Below are positions 46,276 to 54,681 of a stretch of 64,000 nucleotides of DNA, one piece after another. A model generated the notes under the pieces. It saw only the letters and a list, made by a program, of their open reading frames with translations, had not been told where the DNA came from and made no database searches. The DNA comes from Aphanothece hegewaldii CCALA 016. Its GTDB lineage: Bacteria > Cyanobacteriota > Cyanobacteriia > Cyanobacteriales > Microcystaceae. Every line of letters begins with the position of its first letter. Within the stretch, counting starts at the first letter, position 1. The stretch is from NCBI RefSeq assembly GCF_003007785.1, contig NZ_PXOH01000025.1, forward strand, positions 1 through 64,000. Direction: 5' to 3'. The position numbers and the translations under genes were made by a program.

Positions 46276-46451
46276 TTTTATTAATAAATAGTGTCACTCT
46301 ACAGCAAGACAGAGGAGATTATAAATACAGATAATTACTGATTATCCTTGATTTGCGTCTTTCTCTGTATCATATGCAGCGATTTCAATTATTTTAGAGA
46401 AAATTTTAGATTTTGATTCTGAGCAATGTTTTTTAAGTTATAAAATACAGT

Positions 46452-46480
46452 TGGTTGGGTTCTGTTACCAAACCCCTACA
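46452..46480. repeat. Dispersed hairpin repeat in the me upstream region
   Basis: TTGGGTTCTGTTACC is followed by AAACCCCTACAT, the reverse-orientation form of the TAGGGGTTTGG family. It lies 25 bp upstream of the exported-protein gene start at 46506. Confidence 0.6.
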
Positions 46481-46505
46481 TTTTATCAGTATCTTATTTA
46501 AGTCA

Positions 46506-46820
46506 ATGAATTGGAATAAAACTCAGATTAAGCAAATTTGTTTATCTTTTATATTAATTTTGTCGGAAGTTCCAACGGCGTTAGCTTTACCACCAGCAGA
46601 AGATCTTCCCGAAGAAGTGTTACGGACTGAAATTATTCTGGAAGGACGATCGCCAATTAACGGTCAGCCTCTCAGTCCTGCCGAATATGCTTTACTAGAA
46701 GAACAGTTAGCGACCAGTATTTATCCACCTCAAATCAATTCTCAAATCCGACATCTCATATTTTTAGTCCGTATTCGGAAGGTTATTAAAACGGTTGTTC
46801 CTTTTTTCCCGATTCCTTAA
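46506..46820 (+). CDS. Small exported protein, conserved type, function unknown
   Basis: The ATG at 46506 gives MNWNKTQIKQICLSFILIL, a signal peptide likely cut after ALA at about residue 27, then LPPAEDLPEEVLRTEIILEG, SPINGQPLSPAEYALLEEQL and a basic hydrophobic end. The frame could start upstream at 46455, but that would begin inside the hairpin repeat, so it is rejected. The mature protein is about 78 residues with an 'EEvLR.eii...rSP.dG.pLs..eYa.Lq..L' pattern that I recall from other cyanobacteria. Function unknown. Confidence 0.7.
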   Translation: MNWNKTQIKQICLSFILILSEVPTALALPPAEDLPEEVLRTEIILEGRSPINGQPLSPAEYALLEEQLATSIYPPQINSQIRHLIFLVRIRKVIKTVVPFFPIP

Positions 46821-46823
46821 ATA

Positions 46824-47114
46824 TTATTTAATAAGTTGATAAAGAACAATTTCAGGTGAACTCATTAATAATTTTTCGGTTTTTTGCAGTGCGTCTAAAA
46901 AATGGGGTGTTTGAAAATGAGCATCTAAAGCCGCTTGATCTGCCCATTCTTCAACAAAGCTAAATTCCGTAGGTTTTTCTTGATTTTGCCAAAGTTCGTA
47001 GCGTAAACATCCGTTTTCTTGACGAGTGGCTTCAATTAAGGACATGAGTAAGGCTTTCGTTTCCTCAAGTTTATCTGGGAAAGTGATTACTTTAGCGAGT
47101 ACTCGAATCGTCAT
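46824..47114 (-). CDS. Antibiotic biosynthesis monooxygenase-domain (YgiN-like) protein
   Basis: The 96-residue ferredoxin-like protein has TIRVLAKVITFPDKLEETKA, ENGCLRYELWQNQE and FSFVEEWADQAALDAHFQTPH, the classical ABM signature. Relatives include YgiN quinol monooxygenase and heme-degrading types; the substrate here is unknown. It is convergent with the exported-protein gene, with a 3 bp gap. Confidence 0.88.
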   Translation of the reverse strand: MTIRVLAKVITFPDKLEETKALLMSLIEATRQENGCLRYELWQNQEKPTEFSFVEEWADQAALDAHFQTPHFLDALQKTEKLLMSSPEIVLYQLIK

Positions 47115-47180
47115 AATTTATCCTAAGATTTTAGAAAAATAACCGCTATAATAATGAGCAAATTGTGTTAATTGTCAAGA

Positions 47181-47741
47181 ATGTCTTTACAAAAATCTAA
47201 AATACAACTGCGAAAACAAATTTTACAAGAAAGACGATCGCTCAATCCTACAGTATGGAAAGAAAAAAGTTTTCAACTGTGTAAAAATCTTGAAACATTC
47301 TCGCTATTTCAATCCGCTAAAACGATATTAGCTTATTTTAGTATTCGTCAAGAACCAGATTTAAGCTTTTTGTTTAATTCTTCGCAAAAATGGGGTTTTC
47401 CGCGCTGTGTGGGACAATCATTAGTTTGGCATATTTGGCAAAGAGGGGAAATTTTAGAAACGGGTGTTTATGGCATTCTAGAACCACAAAGTAAGGCTGT
47501 AATGATTGATGCTGCTGAAGTTGATTTAATTTTAGTTCCGGCTGTGGCTTGCGACGCGAAAGGATATCGTTTAGGCTATGGTGGTGGCTATTACGATCGG
47601 ATGCTGAGTTCTCCTGAGTGGTATTCTATTCCGACAGTGGGTATAATCTTTGATTTTGCTTATTTGCCTTCTTTGCCTAAAGATAATTGGGATCAACCTT
47701 TAAACGCAATTTGTACAGAAACAAAATTATTAATGATTTAA
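47181..47741 (+). CDS. 5-formyltetrahydrofolate cyclo-ligase
   Basis: The enzyme converts 5-formyl-THF to 5,10-methenyl-THF using ATP. The 186 residues have KIQLRKQILQERRSL at the start, TILAYFSIRQEPDL, LILVPAVACDAKGYRLGYGG (with the catalytic and ATP motif GYRLGYGGGYYDR). The ATG at 47181 is chosen over a TTG at 47172. It is divergent from the ABM protein gene. Confidence 0.92.
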   Translation: MSLQKSKIQLRKQILQERRSLNPTVWKEKSFQLCKNLETFSLFQSAKTILAYFSIRQEPDLSFLFNSSQKWGFPRCVGQSLVWHIWQRGEILETGVYGILEPQSKAVMIDAAEVDLILVPAVACDAKGYRLGYGGGYYDRMLSSPEWYSIPTVGIIFDFAYLPSLPKDNWDQPLNAICTETKLLMI

Positions 47742-47760
47742 TACAGAATTTGATTAATTA

Positions 47761-47788
47761 GTAGAGACGTGTCATGGTGCATCTCTAC
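47761..47788. repeat. Interspersed palindrome of the GTAGAGACG type
   Basis: GTAGAGACGTGTC at one end and GCATCTCTAC at the other pair imperfectly around a short loop. Similar GTAGAGACG...CGTCTCTAC hairpins are common cyanobacterial intergenic repeats. It lies 19 bp after the cyclo-ligase stop. Confidence 0.65.
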
Positions 47789-47891
47789 AACAAAAAATTT
47801 TATTAAGAATTATTGACACCACAGATCGCAATAATGGGCTTTAGTTAAGATTAAAAAAACGAGCAACCGCTAGAGATGTAAGGTAGACAGG

Positions 47892-48209
47892 ATGAGACAT
47901 TACTGTGATCAATGGGTTCAGGAATGGTGCGATAATAATGGCTGGACAGAGCTATTTATAGAAAGACGTAATCATTATTGGGCTTTTCCTCCTAATGCAG
48001 TAATGCCCGAACCGATCCCACCAAAAGTTTTACGAGTCATTAAAAACGAAAGAGGTTTATCATCCGATGAAAAAACTTGGATCGGTTTAGCGATGGCATT
48101 AACAGTAATCGGTTTAGTTGTAGGATGTTTAATGATGTGTCCGATGCCTTTAGTCCTAGCATTTGCTTTCGATGCCATTACAGCAGCACACTTAGAAGTT
48201 GAATATTAA
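47892..48209 (+). CDS. Small conserved membrane protein, function unknown
   Basis: The 105-residue protein has a soluble Trp-rich head (CDQWVQEWCDNNGWTELFIE, then HYWAFPPNAVMPEPIPP) and a C-terminal hydrophobic pair (WIGLAMALTVIGLVVGCLM, MPLVLAFAFDAITAAHL). The head pattern 'QEWC..NGWT.lF.er...yWAFPP.aVMP.PiP...L..iK...G' is one I recall from other cyanobacteria, so it looks like a genuine lineage-conserved gene. Function unknown. Confidence 0.75.
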   Translation: MRHYCDQWVQEWCDNNGWTELFIERRNHYWAFPPNAVMPEPIPPKVLRVIKNERGLSSDEKTWIGLAMALTVIGLVVGCLMMCPMPLVLAFAFDAITAAHLEVEY

Positions 48210-48331
48210 ACGCTACAATGCCAAAAGAAGTAAACGTACTTACTTCAAGACCCTACTTAATTGCATGATTCTAGATAATAGATTTCAGATTACGTCAGAT
48301 TTAGCGATCTGTCGTCTTTTGAATAGAATAG

Positions 48332-48502
48332 CGATCGCCTAAGCAATACAGTGTCAGTATTTCTAATGTAGCAGTAAGATATATCTTAGAGCAACCGAGT
48401 TTAGGAGCAAATAAACATATTGCCAACAAGACCAAGGTATTTCAGTTTAAGTTAGACTCAGAAGTTTATCAAACGCGTGATTTGTTTGTTATTAATTGGT
48501 GA
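48332..48502 (+). pseudogene. Relic of an aldo/keto reductase gene, C-terminal end
   Basis: The frame opens after a TAG at 48329-48331 and ends at TGA 48500-48502. It reads SVSISNVAVRYILEQPSLGA, then NKHIANKTKVFQFKLDSEVY. This resembles the C-terminal end of aldo/keto reductases ('vSi.NVAtRYiLeQp.VaGvI.GarlG...HI.dN.rvFsF.Ld.ed'), with the 'GvIiGar' part apparently deleted. The rest of the enzyme is gone. Assigned by pattern only. The rest of the 48210-48545 gap holds a HIP1 octamer and a 12-codon frame (ATG 48511) whose stop overlaps the next start. Confidence 0.5.
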
Positions 48503-48545
48503 TTGTGATGATGAATATCGACGGTAAATTTATTGAGGTCAAAGA

Positions 48546-48977
48546 ATGATTCAATTCAATAATCCACCTCTTAATAATGTAGAGGATGAATGGCGATATA
48601 AACTTGATCAATTTGTTGAAGAAAATCAAGAATCGCTCGCTGCTGTATCATGGGGATTACATCAAGAATGGGGTAATACAAAAGAAACATTAGGAATTGA
48701 TCTTAAACCCTCTCCTCATTTTGTTTGCTGTTCACGAGAAGCATTAGAAACCTTGAACAAAAAAGTCAATCGTAAAGTTCAAGAAATTTTAGGTATTTTG
48801 GATGGTTATGATCCTCGTGAAGAAGTTGCTATTATAGGAATTGGCAATGGACAAATTAAATTAGTTTATTTTAAACCAGAAACCTCGCCACCTGATTGTT
48901 ATGCACAAAGTGAGCAAGATTTAGATACTTTAATTGGGCAACTAGAACAAAAAATGGCTAAATATTTATCATTATAA
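48546..48977 (+). CDS. Hypothetical protein upstream of a protein kinase
   Basis: The 143-residue acidic cytosolic protein has no signal or membrane segment. A recognisable central part (HFVCCSREALETLNKKVNRK, EILGILDGYDPREEVAIIGIGNGQIKLVYF) is followed by a helical end. I do not recognise the family. Its start overlaps a short upstream frame (ATGA). The Ser/Thr kinase follows after 36 bp on the same strand. Confidence 0.6.
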   Translation: MIQFNNPPLNNVEDEWRYKLDQFVEENQESLAAVSWGLHQEWGNTKETLGIDLKPSPHFVCCSREALETLNKKVNRKVQEILGILDGYDPREEVAIIGIGNGQIKLVYFKPETSPPDCYAQSEQDLDTLIGQLEQKMAKYLSL

Positions 48978-49013
48978 AACTTAATTTCTCCTCATTTAAA
49001 GCCTGAACTTATT

Positions 49014-50327
49014 ATGTTTCAAGTTGGAGATATTTTAGCTGATCGTTATCAATTACAACAAAAGTTAGGACGAACTGCAATGGGTCGTCAAACTTGGTTA
49101 GCGATCGATCATACAGTTCAAGAAAAAGTAACAATTAAACTCTTAGCTTTTAACCCTCAATTGTCGTGGGAAGAGTTAAAATTATTTGAAAGAGAAGCCG
49201 AAGTTTTAGGCTCACTAGAACATCCTAGAATACCTCGCTATCGAGCTTATTTTGATATTGATAGACATCTTGGAGGTGGAGTTCCCTGGTTTGTTTTAGT
49301 ACAAGATTATATTCCTGGATTTTCTTTACAAGATTTATTAGATCAAGGTCAACATTTTACCGAAATAGAAATCCGTTCTTTAGCCACAGAAATTTTAGAA
49401 ATCTTAATTTATCTCCATGAATTAAGTCCACCCGTTTTACATCGAGATATTAAACCCAGTAATTTAATTTTAGGGGAAGATGAACATATTTATTTAGTAG
49501 ATTTTGGGGCGGTTCAAGCACAAGCGGGCGTGACGGGTGTTACTTTTACAGTAGTAGGATCTAGTGGTTATTCTCCCTTAGAACAATTTTGGGGTAAAGC
49601 GGTTCCTGCTTCTGATCTTTATGCGTTAGGGGCAACTCTCATACATTTATTAACAGGGTGTTCGCCAGCAGATTTACCACATAAAGACGCTAAAATCAAG
49701 TTTTCTGATAAAGTTAGTCTCAAAAAAGATTTAATCATTTGGTTAGAAAAACTGACTGAAATTACTGTTGATCGCCGTTTTAAAAGTGCGAGAGATGCCC
49801 TAGAATGTTTACAGTCTGGGACAATCTCAAATCGATTAGTTTATAAAGGTTTAAATTTTCGGAAATTAAAACAACCTACTTATAGTAAAATTCATTTAGA
49901 GCAATCAGAAAAAAGTTTAAAGATTAAATTTCCTCCTAAATTAAAAATTCTTCCAAGTTCTAAATTAATGTTTTTTAGTTTTTTAACCAGTATTTTTATT
50001 TTTAATATTAATCCGATTTTACTGATTATTCTTGGTGGAATTTTAGCCTCTTTGGTCAAAAAATCTAAAATTGAATTTGATGAGCTAAAATTTAAAATAA
50101 TTTACAGTATTTTTGATTTGATCATTTGGAAAAAAGAAGCCTATAATAATCAGATCGCGGGGATTTTTATATATAATAATAGTAATCGAGATTATTATCA
50201 AATTAAAATTAGAACGTCAGATGATTATTATTTATTAGGAGGTAGTCTAACTGAGTCTGAATGTACTTGGATCGTACAAGAAATAAAAGCTTGGTTGACT
50301 TCAGTTGAAGATTTAGATAATATGTAA
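49014..50327 (+). CDS. Hanks-type serine/threonine protein kinase with C-terminal membrane segment
   Basis: The protein has 437 residues. The kinase domain (about 10-280) has Lys42 in VTIKLL, HRDIKPSN (143-150) with catalytic Asp145, DFG (163-165), and GSSGYSPLEQF as activation-loop end. The glycine loop is eroded: LGRTAMGRQTW instead of GxGxxG. A membrane helix pair follows (LMFFSFLTSIFIFNINPILL), then a soluble C-terminal region with YSIFDLIIWKKEAYN. Targets unknown. The order hypothetical-kinase-DUF815 ATPase on one strand, 36 and 21 bp apart, suggests an operon. Confidence 0.92.
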   Translation: MFQVGDILADRYQLQQKLGRTAMGRQTWLAIDHTVQEKVTIKLLAFNPQLSWEELKLFEREAEVLGSLEHPRIPRYRAYFDIDRHLGGGVPWFVLVQDYIPGFSLQDLLDQGQHFTEIEIRSLATEILEILIYLHELSPPVLHRDIKPSNLILGEDEHIYLVDFGAVQAQAGVTGVTFTVVGSSGYSPLEQFWGKAVPASDLYALGATLIHLLTGCSPADLPHKDAKIKFSDKVSLKKDLIIWLEKLTEITVDRRFKSARDALECLQSGTISNRLVYKGLNFRKLKQPTYSKIHLEQSEKSLKIKFPPKLKILPSSKLMFFSFLTSIFIFNINPILLIILGGILASLVKKSKIEFDELKFKIIYSIFDLIIWKKEAYNNQIAGIFIYNNSNRDYYQIKIRTSDDYYLLGGSLTESECTWIVQEIKAWLTSVEDLDNM

Positions 50328-50348
50328 AGTTTTTTAATTAAATAAACC

Positions 50349-51599
50349 ATGAGTGAACATCATCAGATTTATATAAAGGCTAATTCCTTATTACTTTATC
50401 AATCTGTATTTAATCATCAAGTTGGCAAAGCATTTTTAAATCTTTTGCATCAACTTAGTTTAACTGAAACTGGATTGAATTATAAAATTAATTGTTTACA
50501 AGCATACGGAATTTGGTTTAAAACCTTAGCGAATTTTAATCAAAGTTGGCAAGATTATTTAATTGAGCAAATTCTTTTAGATGATAATCCATTTAGCCAA
50601 CAAGTTCAAAGGAAAGCTTTATCAGACTTACCATCATCTTTATTAACTGCCACACGACATGATTTAAAAATATTACAAGAAATTTCTAACTGGAATCCTC
50701 AAAATACTTTTAATAGTTTACCCAGTTGGCAAATTGCTCATACTTTTTTAAACTTTTTCCATCAATCCCAAAATTGGACAGAAGAATTAGAAACATTAGC
50801 GAAACACTACAGACAATATGGTACAGGAATTTTTGCTCAATACAAAGCCTTGCAATGGAAAGAAGCATTATTAGGTATTAAAAATTTTGATCCTATACAA
50901 ATAGATGAAATAGTGGGTTATGAATTGCCCAAAGAAACATTAATTAAAAATACTGAATGTCTTCTCGCGGGTTTACCTGCCCTTCATGTATTATTATATG
51001 GCAGTCGAGGAAACGGAAAATCATCTCTAGTCAAAGCTTTACTGAATCAATATAGCGAACAGGGATTAAGATTAATTGAAGTCCCCAAAGAATTTTTTCA
51101 AGACTTACCGCTTATTTTAGAAAAAGTTAGAGAGCAACCGCAGAAATTTATAATTTTTGTCGATGATTTATCCTTTGAAGAAGATGATGAAACATTCAAA
51201 GCGTTAAAAGTCGTATTAGAAGGAAGCGCGATCGCCAAAGCTAAAAATGTAGTTGTTTATGCTACATCAAATCGAAGACATTTGATTAAAGAATATTTTA
51301 GCGATCGTCCGCGACCTTCTGAAGCAGATGAGGTGCATTCTTGGGATACCCAACAAGAAAAACTATCATTTAGCGATCGTTTTGGTTTAACCTTGACTTT
51401 TGAAAGCGCGAACCAAGAAACTTATTTAAAAATCGTCCACCATTTAGCCAAAATCGCCAATCTGGGGCTACCGACCGACGAACTCGATTTCAAAGCTAAA
51501 CAATGGGCAACACGTCATAATGGGCGTTCTGGACGCACTGCAAGACAATTTATTGACTACCTACAGGGAGAATTAAACTTTACTAACAAACAGACTTAG
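50349..51599 (+). CDS. DUF815 family AAA+-like ATPase
   Basis: The 416-residue protein has a Walker A LLYGSRGNGKSSLVKALL, Walker B FIIFVDDLSFEEDDE and the family end VVVYATSNRRHLI, then SDRFGLTLTFESANQETYL. The first 190 residues are an all-helical part often seen in DUF815 proteins. The function of the family is unknown. It follows the Ser/Thr kinase. Its 3' end overlaps the converging gene at 51583 by 17 bp. Confidence 0.88.
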   Translation: MSEHHQIYIKANSLLLYQSVFNHQVGKAFLNLLHQLSLTETGLNYKINCLQAYGIWFKTLANFNQSWQDYLIEQILLDDNPFSQQVQRKALSDLPSSLLTATRHDLKILQEISNWNPQNTFNSLPSWQIAHTFLNFFHQSQNWTEELETLAKHYRQYGTGIFAQYKALQWKEALLGIKNFDPIQIDEIVGYELPKETLIKNTECLLAGLPALHVLLYGSRGNGKSSLVKALLNQYSEQGLRLIEVPKEFFQDLPLILEKVREQPQKFIIFVDDLSFEEDDETFKALKVVLEGSAIAKAKNVVVYATSNRRHLIKEYFSDRPRPSEADEVHSWDTQQEKLSFSDRFGLTLTFESANQETYLKIVHHLAKIANLGLPTDELDFKAKQWATRHNGRSGRTARQFIDYLQGELNFTNKQT

Positions 51600-51921
51600 C
51601 AAATTCCAAAATCGAATTAGTCAACGCTTGATGATCCTCAGAACTGAGATAATAACAATGTCCTTTGATTTCGTTCAAAAAACAAACCAGAGACAAACAA
51701 GCCGTCTCTAAATCAGCGCGATAATAAGCAACTTCTAAAGCTTGTTGAGGAGTCGGATAAACCTTAGAATCACTTAACCATACGGTTTGTTCTGAAAGCC
51801 AACACCGGAAAGAATAGCCAGTTGGCTCAGATATCAAATCGATTAACCAACCATGATATCTTTGTTTTACATCCATGCCATGAGGGGGTAAATTTCTGTG
51901 ATGTGTCTCATCTATAACCAT
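51583..51921 (-). CDS. Hypothetical protein
   Basis: The 112-residue soluble protein has KQRYHGWLIDLISEPTGYSF, then CWLSEQTVWLSDSKVYPTPQ and QALEVAYYRADLETACLSL. The pattern 'YhGw.I........fs...W......' with 'yp.p.qAl..a...adlE.a..al...l' is recalled from small cyanobacterial proteins. Met at the internal ATG (MDVKQRYHG, 51876) is a plausible alternative start. Function unknown. It overlaps the DUF815 gene at its 3' end. Confidence 0.6.
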   Translation of the reverse strand: MVIDETHHRNLPPHGMDVKQRYHGWLIDLISEPTGYSFRCWLSEQTVWLSDSKVYPTPQQALEVAYYRADLETACLSLVCFLNEIKGHCYYLSSEDHQALTNSILEFAKSVC

Positions 51922-51977
51922 AATTTAACCAAGTGCAGTCATCATGTAAGATTCGTGCAGAATTGATGCAGAAATTG

Positions 51978-52670
51978 TTATTTGAGACGATATCCTAATC
52001 CGTGAACGGTTTCAATAAAATCATCTGGCGCACCTAACGCTTTAAGTTTATGCCGAAGTCCGCGAATATGCGAGTTTACCGTTTCTTCAACAGGTGAGTT
52101 ATCCAACGACCAAACTTGTTCAATGATACCAGAACGACTTAAAACACGCCGCCCATTCGTCACCAATAATTCTAATAAAGCGTATTCTTTGGGAGTAAGA
52201 ATTAAAGTTTGTTCATCATAAGTCGCATCGTAAGTACTCGGATTAAGTTGTAACTTACCCCAACTTAAAGTTAGATTCGATGCAGTATTTCCTCGCCTCA
52301 ATAAAGCTCGAACTCGCGCCATTAATTCCCCTAAATTAAAAGGTTTTGTTACATAATCATCAGCACCCGCATCGAGTCCCGCAATCTTATCAGATACTGT
52401 ATCACGAGCCGTGAGCATCAATACGGGTACAGTAGCATTTTGATAAGATGGACTGTTTGTATTACTCTGTCGTAAACGTTTACAGAAGCGAATTCCATCA
52501 AGTTTGGGTAAAGTCACATCAAGAACAATCAAATCATATTTTATCAGTTCTACCCAGTTCCAAGCCGCCTCACCATCTTTGGCTAAATCAACGATATACT
52601 GGCAGTTCGTTAAAGCTTCTGTTAAGATTTCGGCTAACTGAATATCATCTTCGACGACCAAAATACGCAT
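51978..52670 (-). CDS. OmpR/PhoB-family response regulator
   Basis: The 230-residue protein has a receiver domain (1-125) with the acidic pocket VVEDD, phospho-Asp51 in LIVLDVTLPK, Thr in MLTARDT and Lys in DYVTKPFN, and a C-terminal winged-helix DNA-binding domain (LILTPKEYALLELLV, TVNSHIRGLRHKLKALG, ETVHGLGYRLK). It resembles RppA-type regulators. The partner may be the CHASE3 kinase transcribed away from it at 53042; that pairing is inferred by position. Confidence 0.93.
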   Translation of the reverse strand: MRILVVEDDIQLAEILTEALTNCQYIVDLAKDGEAAWNWVELIKYDLIVLDVTLPKLDGIRFCKRLRQSNTNSPSYQNATVPVLMLTARDTVSDKIAGLDAGADDYVTKPFNLGELMARVRALLRRGNTASNLTLSWGKLQLNPSTYDATYDEQTLILTPKEYALLELLVTNGRRVLSRSGIIEQVWSLDNSPVEETVNSHIRGLRHKLKALGAPDDFIETVHGLGYRLK

Positions 52671-52811
52671 TGTTTATCAATCCGATTAAAAGTTAGAGTG
52701 TGAGTAGTTAGTAGTATTATGTGCTAATCATTCTCCCTACAGAGCGATCTATTCTATTTTGCTTGAAAATAATGGGTAAAATGTAGATACACTCTACAAG
52801 CTTAAAAACAA

Positions 52812-53042
52812 ATGCTTAACAATTCCTCAATCATTAACACATCTTTTGAAATTATGGGTGGCACTCCAGTATTTACTAATACAAAAGTTCCTATACAGAC
52901 ACTTTTTGATTATTTAAAGGCAGGAGAGACAATTGATGATTTTTTGGACGGTTTCCCAACTGTAACTAGAGAGCAAGTAATAGCTTTGTTATCTGAAGTA
53001 GGCAAACAGCTTATCGATACAGTGTTTTACACTTTATATTAA
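52812..53042 (+). CDS. DUF433 antitoxin-like protein
   Basis: The 76-residue protein has a typical DUF433 pattern: INTSFEIMGGTPVFTNTKVPI, LFDYLKAGETIDDFLDGFPTVTREQVIALL. DUF433 proteins usually act as antitoxins for DUF5615 PIN-like toxins, whose gene would follow. Here no toxin follows; instead the stop (TAA 53040-53042) overlaps the ATG of a histidine kinase by one base. The last residues (DTVFYTLY) are unlike the usual tail. Confidence 0.85.
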   Translation: MLNNSSIINTSFEIMGGTPVFTNTKVPIQTLFDYLKAGETIDDFLDGFPTVTREQVIALLSEVGKQLIDTVFYTLY

Positions 53043-54418
53043 TGAATTGGCCGAATCAAAATAAATGGATTGTTGGCGGATTTAGTTTAACTCTATTGCT
53101 AATGGGGTTAGTAAGTCTTTTATCTTATAAAAATATCATTGCTTTAAGAGAAAATGCAAATAAAGTACAAAGTACTTATGAAATCATTAATAATCTTAGT
53201 GATTTTTATGCGAGTATGACGGTTGCTGAATCAGGAAGACGCGGTTATATTGCAACAGGAAATAAACCCGAATTAGAACGCCATCTTAAAGCAGTTCAAC
53301 AAATGCAGACTGAACTTAGTTTATTACAAAAACAGTTTGCTCATGCTCCTTTGCCTCAACAAGAGCAAGTCACCCAACTACAATTATTAGTGAGACAACG
53401 ATTAGTATTACTAAAACAATCGATTGATTTATATAAAAAAAATCCCTTAGATACTTTAACTCAATTATCTATTACCGAAAAAAGTGTTAGATTACGAGAA
53501 CAGATTTTAGTTATTCTTGCTCAAATAAAATCTGAAGAAAAAAAACTGCTACAAAGTTGGTTGTATACATCGCGGTCTCATATTCAATCTAGAGTTATCT
53601 TAAGTATATTTGGTACAATTTTAAGTTTTGTTGTTATTGATGCCGTTTTTCTAATTCTTTATTATCAATGGAAAAAACATCAAGAAATTACAATTATTCA
53701 ACAAAATATACAGCACGAAAAAGAATTAATTGAATTAAAAAGCAAACTTTTTTCGATGATTTCCCACGAATTTAGAACGCCTTTAAGTGTAATTTTGTCT
53801 TCGGCGCAACTTTTAGAGAATAATTTTTCAAAAGAAGCAGATATAAAATTATTAAAAAATCTTGATAGAATCCAATCGTCTGCTAAATTAATGAATCAAT
53901 TTTTAACTGATCTTTTAATTTTAACGAGAGCAGAATCAGGAAATCTAGAACATAACTTAGAAATAATAGATATTGAATCATTTTGTCTAAATCTAGTTGA
54001 AGATATACAATTAATTGCTAGTGAAAAACATCAAATCAAGTTAATCAGTGAAAATTTTTGCCATAAAATTGCTCTTGATGAAAAGTTATTGTATTCGATT
54101 TTGAGTAATGTTTTAATAAATGCAATTAAGTATTCACCAAATGGAGGTGAGATTTATTTGATTTTAAAATGTGAAGCCACAAAAACGATTTTTCAAATTC
54201 AGGATCAAGGAATTGGAATTATCAGTGAAGATTTGCCCAAAATTTATCAACCTTTTTATCGCGGACAAAATGTCGAGAAAATTATGGGAACGGGTTTAGG
54301 TTTAGCCGTCGTCAAAAAATGCCTAGAATGTTATCATGGAACAATCGATGTTGAAAGTAAAGTTGGTCTGGGTACACGATTCACAATTACAATACCTGAC
54401 CAAAAAAGCCGATCTTGA
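53042..54418 (+). CDS. CHASE3-domain sensor histidine kinase
   Basis: The protein has 458 residues. TM1 is at about 9-28 and TM2 at 184-208, enclosing a helical CHASE3 sensor domain (VAESGRRGYIATGNK, the conserved Arg/Gly motif). A short linker leads to HisKA with ISHEFRTPLSVI (His242), then HATPase_c with NVLINAIKYSPNGG, DQGIGI and GTGLGLAVVKKC. It senses a periplasmic signal. It is translationally coupled to a DUF433 gene. The response regulators at 51978, 54682 and 55157 are nearby candidates for its partner. Confidence 0.93.
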   Translation: MNWPNQNKWIVGGFSLTLLLMGLVSLLSYKNIIALRENANKVQSTYEIINNLSDFYASMTVAESGRRGYIATGNKPELERHLKAVQQMQTELSLLQKQFAHAPLPQQEQVTQLQLLVRQRLVLLKQSIDLYKKNPLDTLTQLSITEKSVRLREQILVILAQIKSEEKKLLQSWLYTSRSHIQSRVILSIFGTILSFVVIDAVFLILYYQWKKHQEITIIQQNIQHEKELIELKSKLFSMISHEFRTPLSVILSSAQLLENNFSKEADIKLLKNLDRIQSSAKLMNQFLTDLLILTRAESGNLEHNLEIIDIESFCLNLVEDIQLIASEKHQIKLISENFCHKIALDEKLLYSILSNVLINAIKYSPNGGEIYLILKCEATKTIFQIQDQGIGIISEDLPKIYQPFYRGQNVEKIMGTGLGLAVVKKCLECYHGTIDVESKVGLGTRFTITIPDQKSRS

Positions 54419-54681
54419 AGACCTTTAAATTTTGATCCGCCTAAAGATTCAGTGATTCTTCTCTACTAAGATAGATACAAAGTACCTTACAATGGCTTCA
54501 TAGTAAGATCAGTTATTTATACATTATTTTTTAATTTATGTCTAAGGATAGATTGTTTAAATCACAATGTCTGTAACTGATGATTGAAGTATATAAGAGT
54601 GTTTTGTGTTTATAATTGTAACGAAAATAACTATTGAATAATTCGTACCCTCACGGATTTTTGATGTGTAACTAGCAACCT

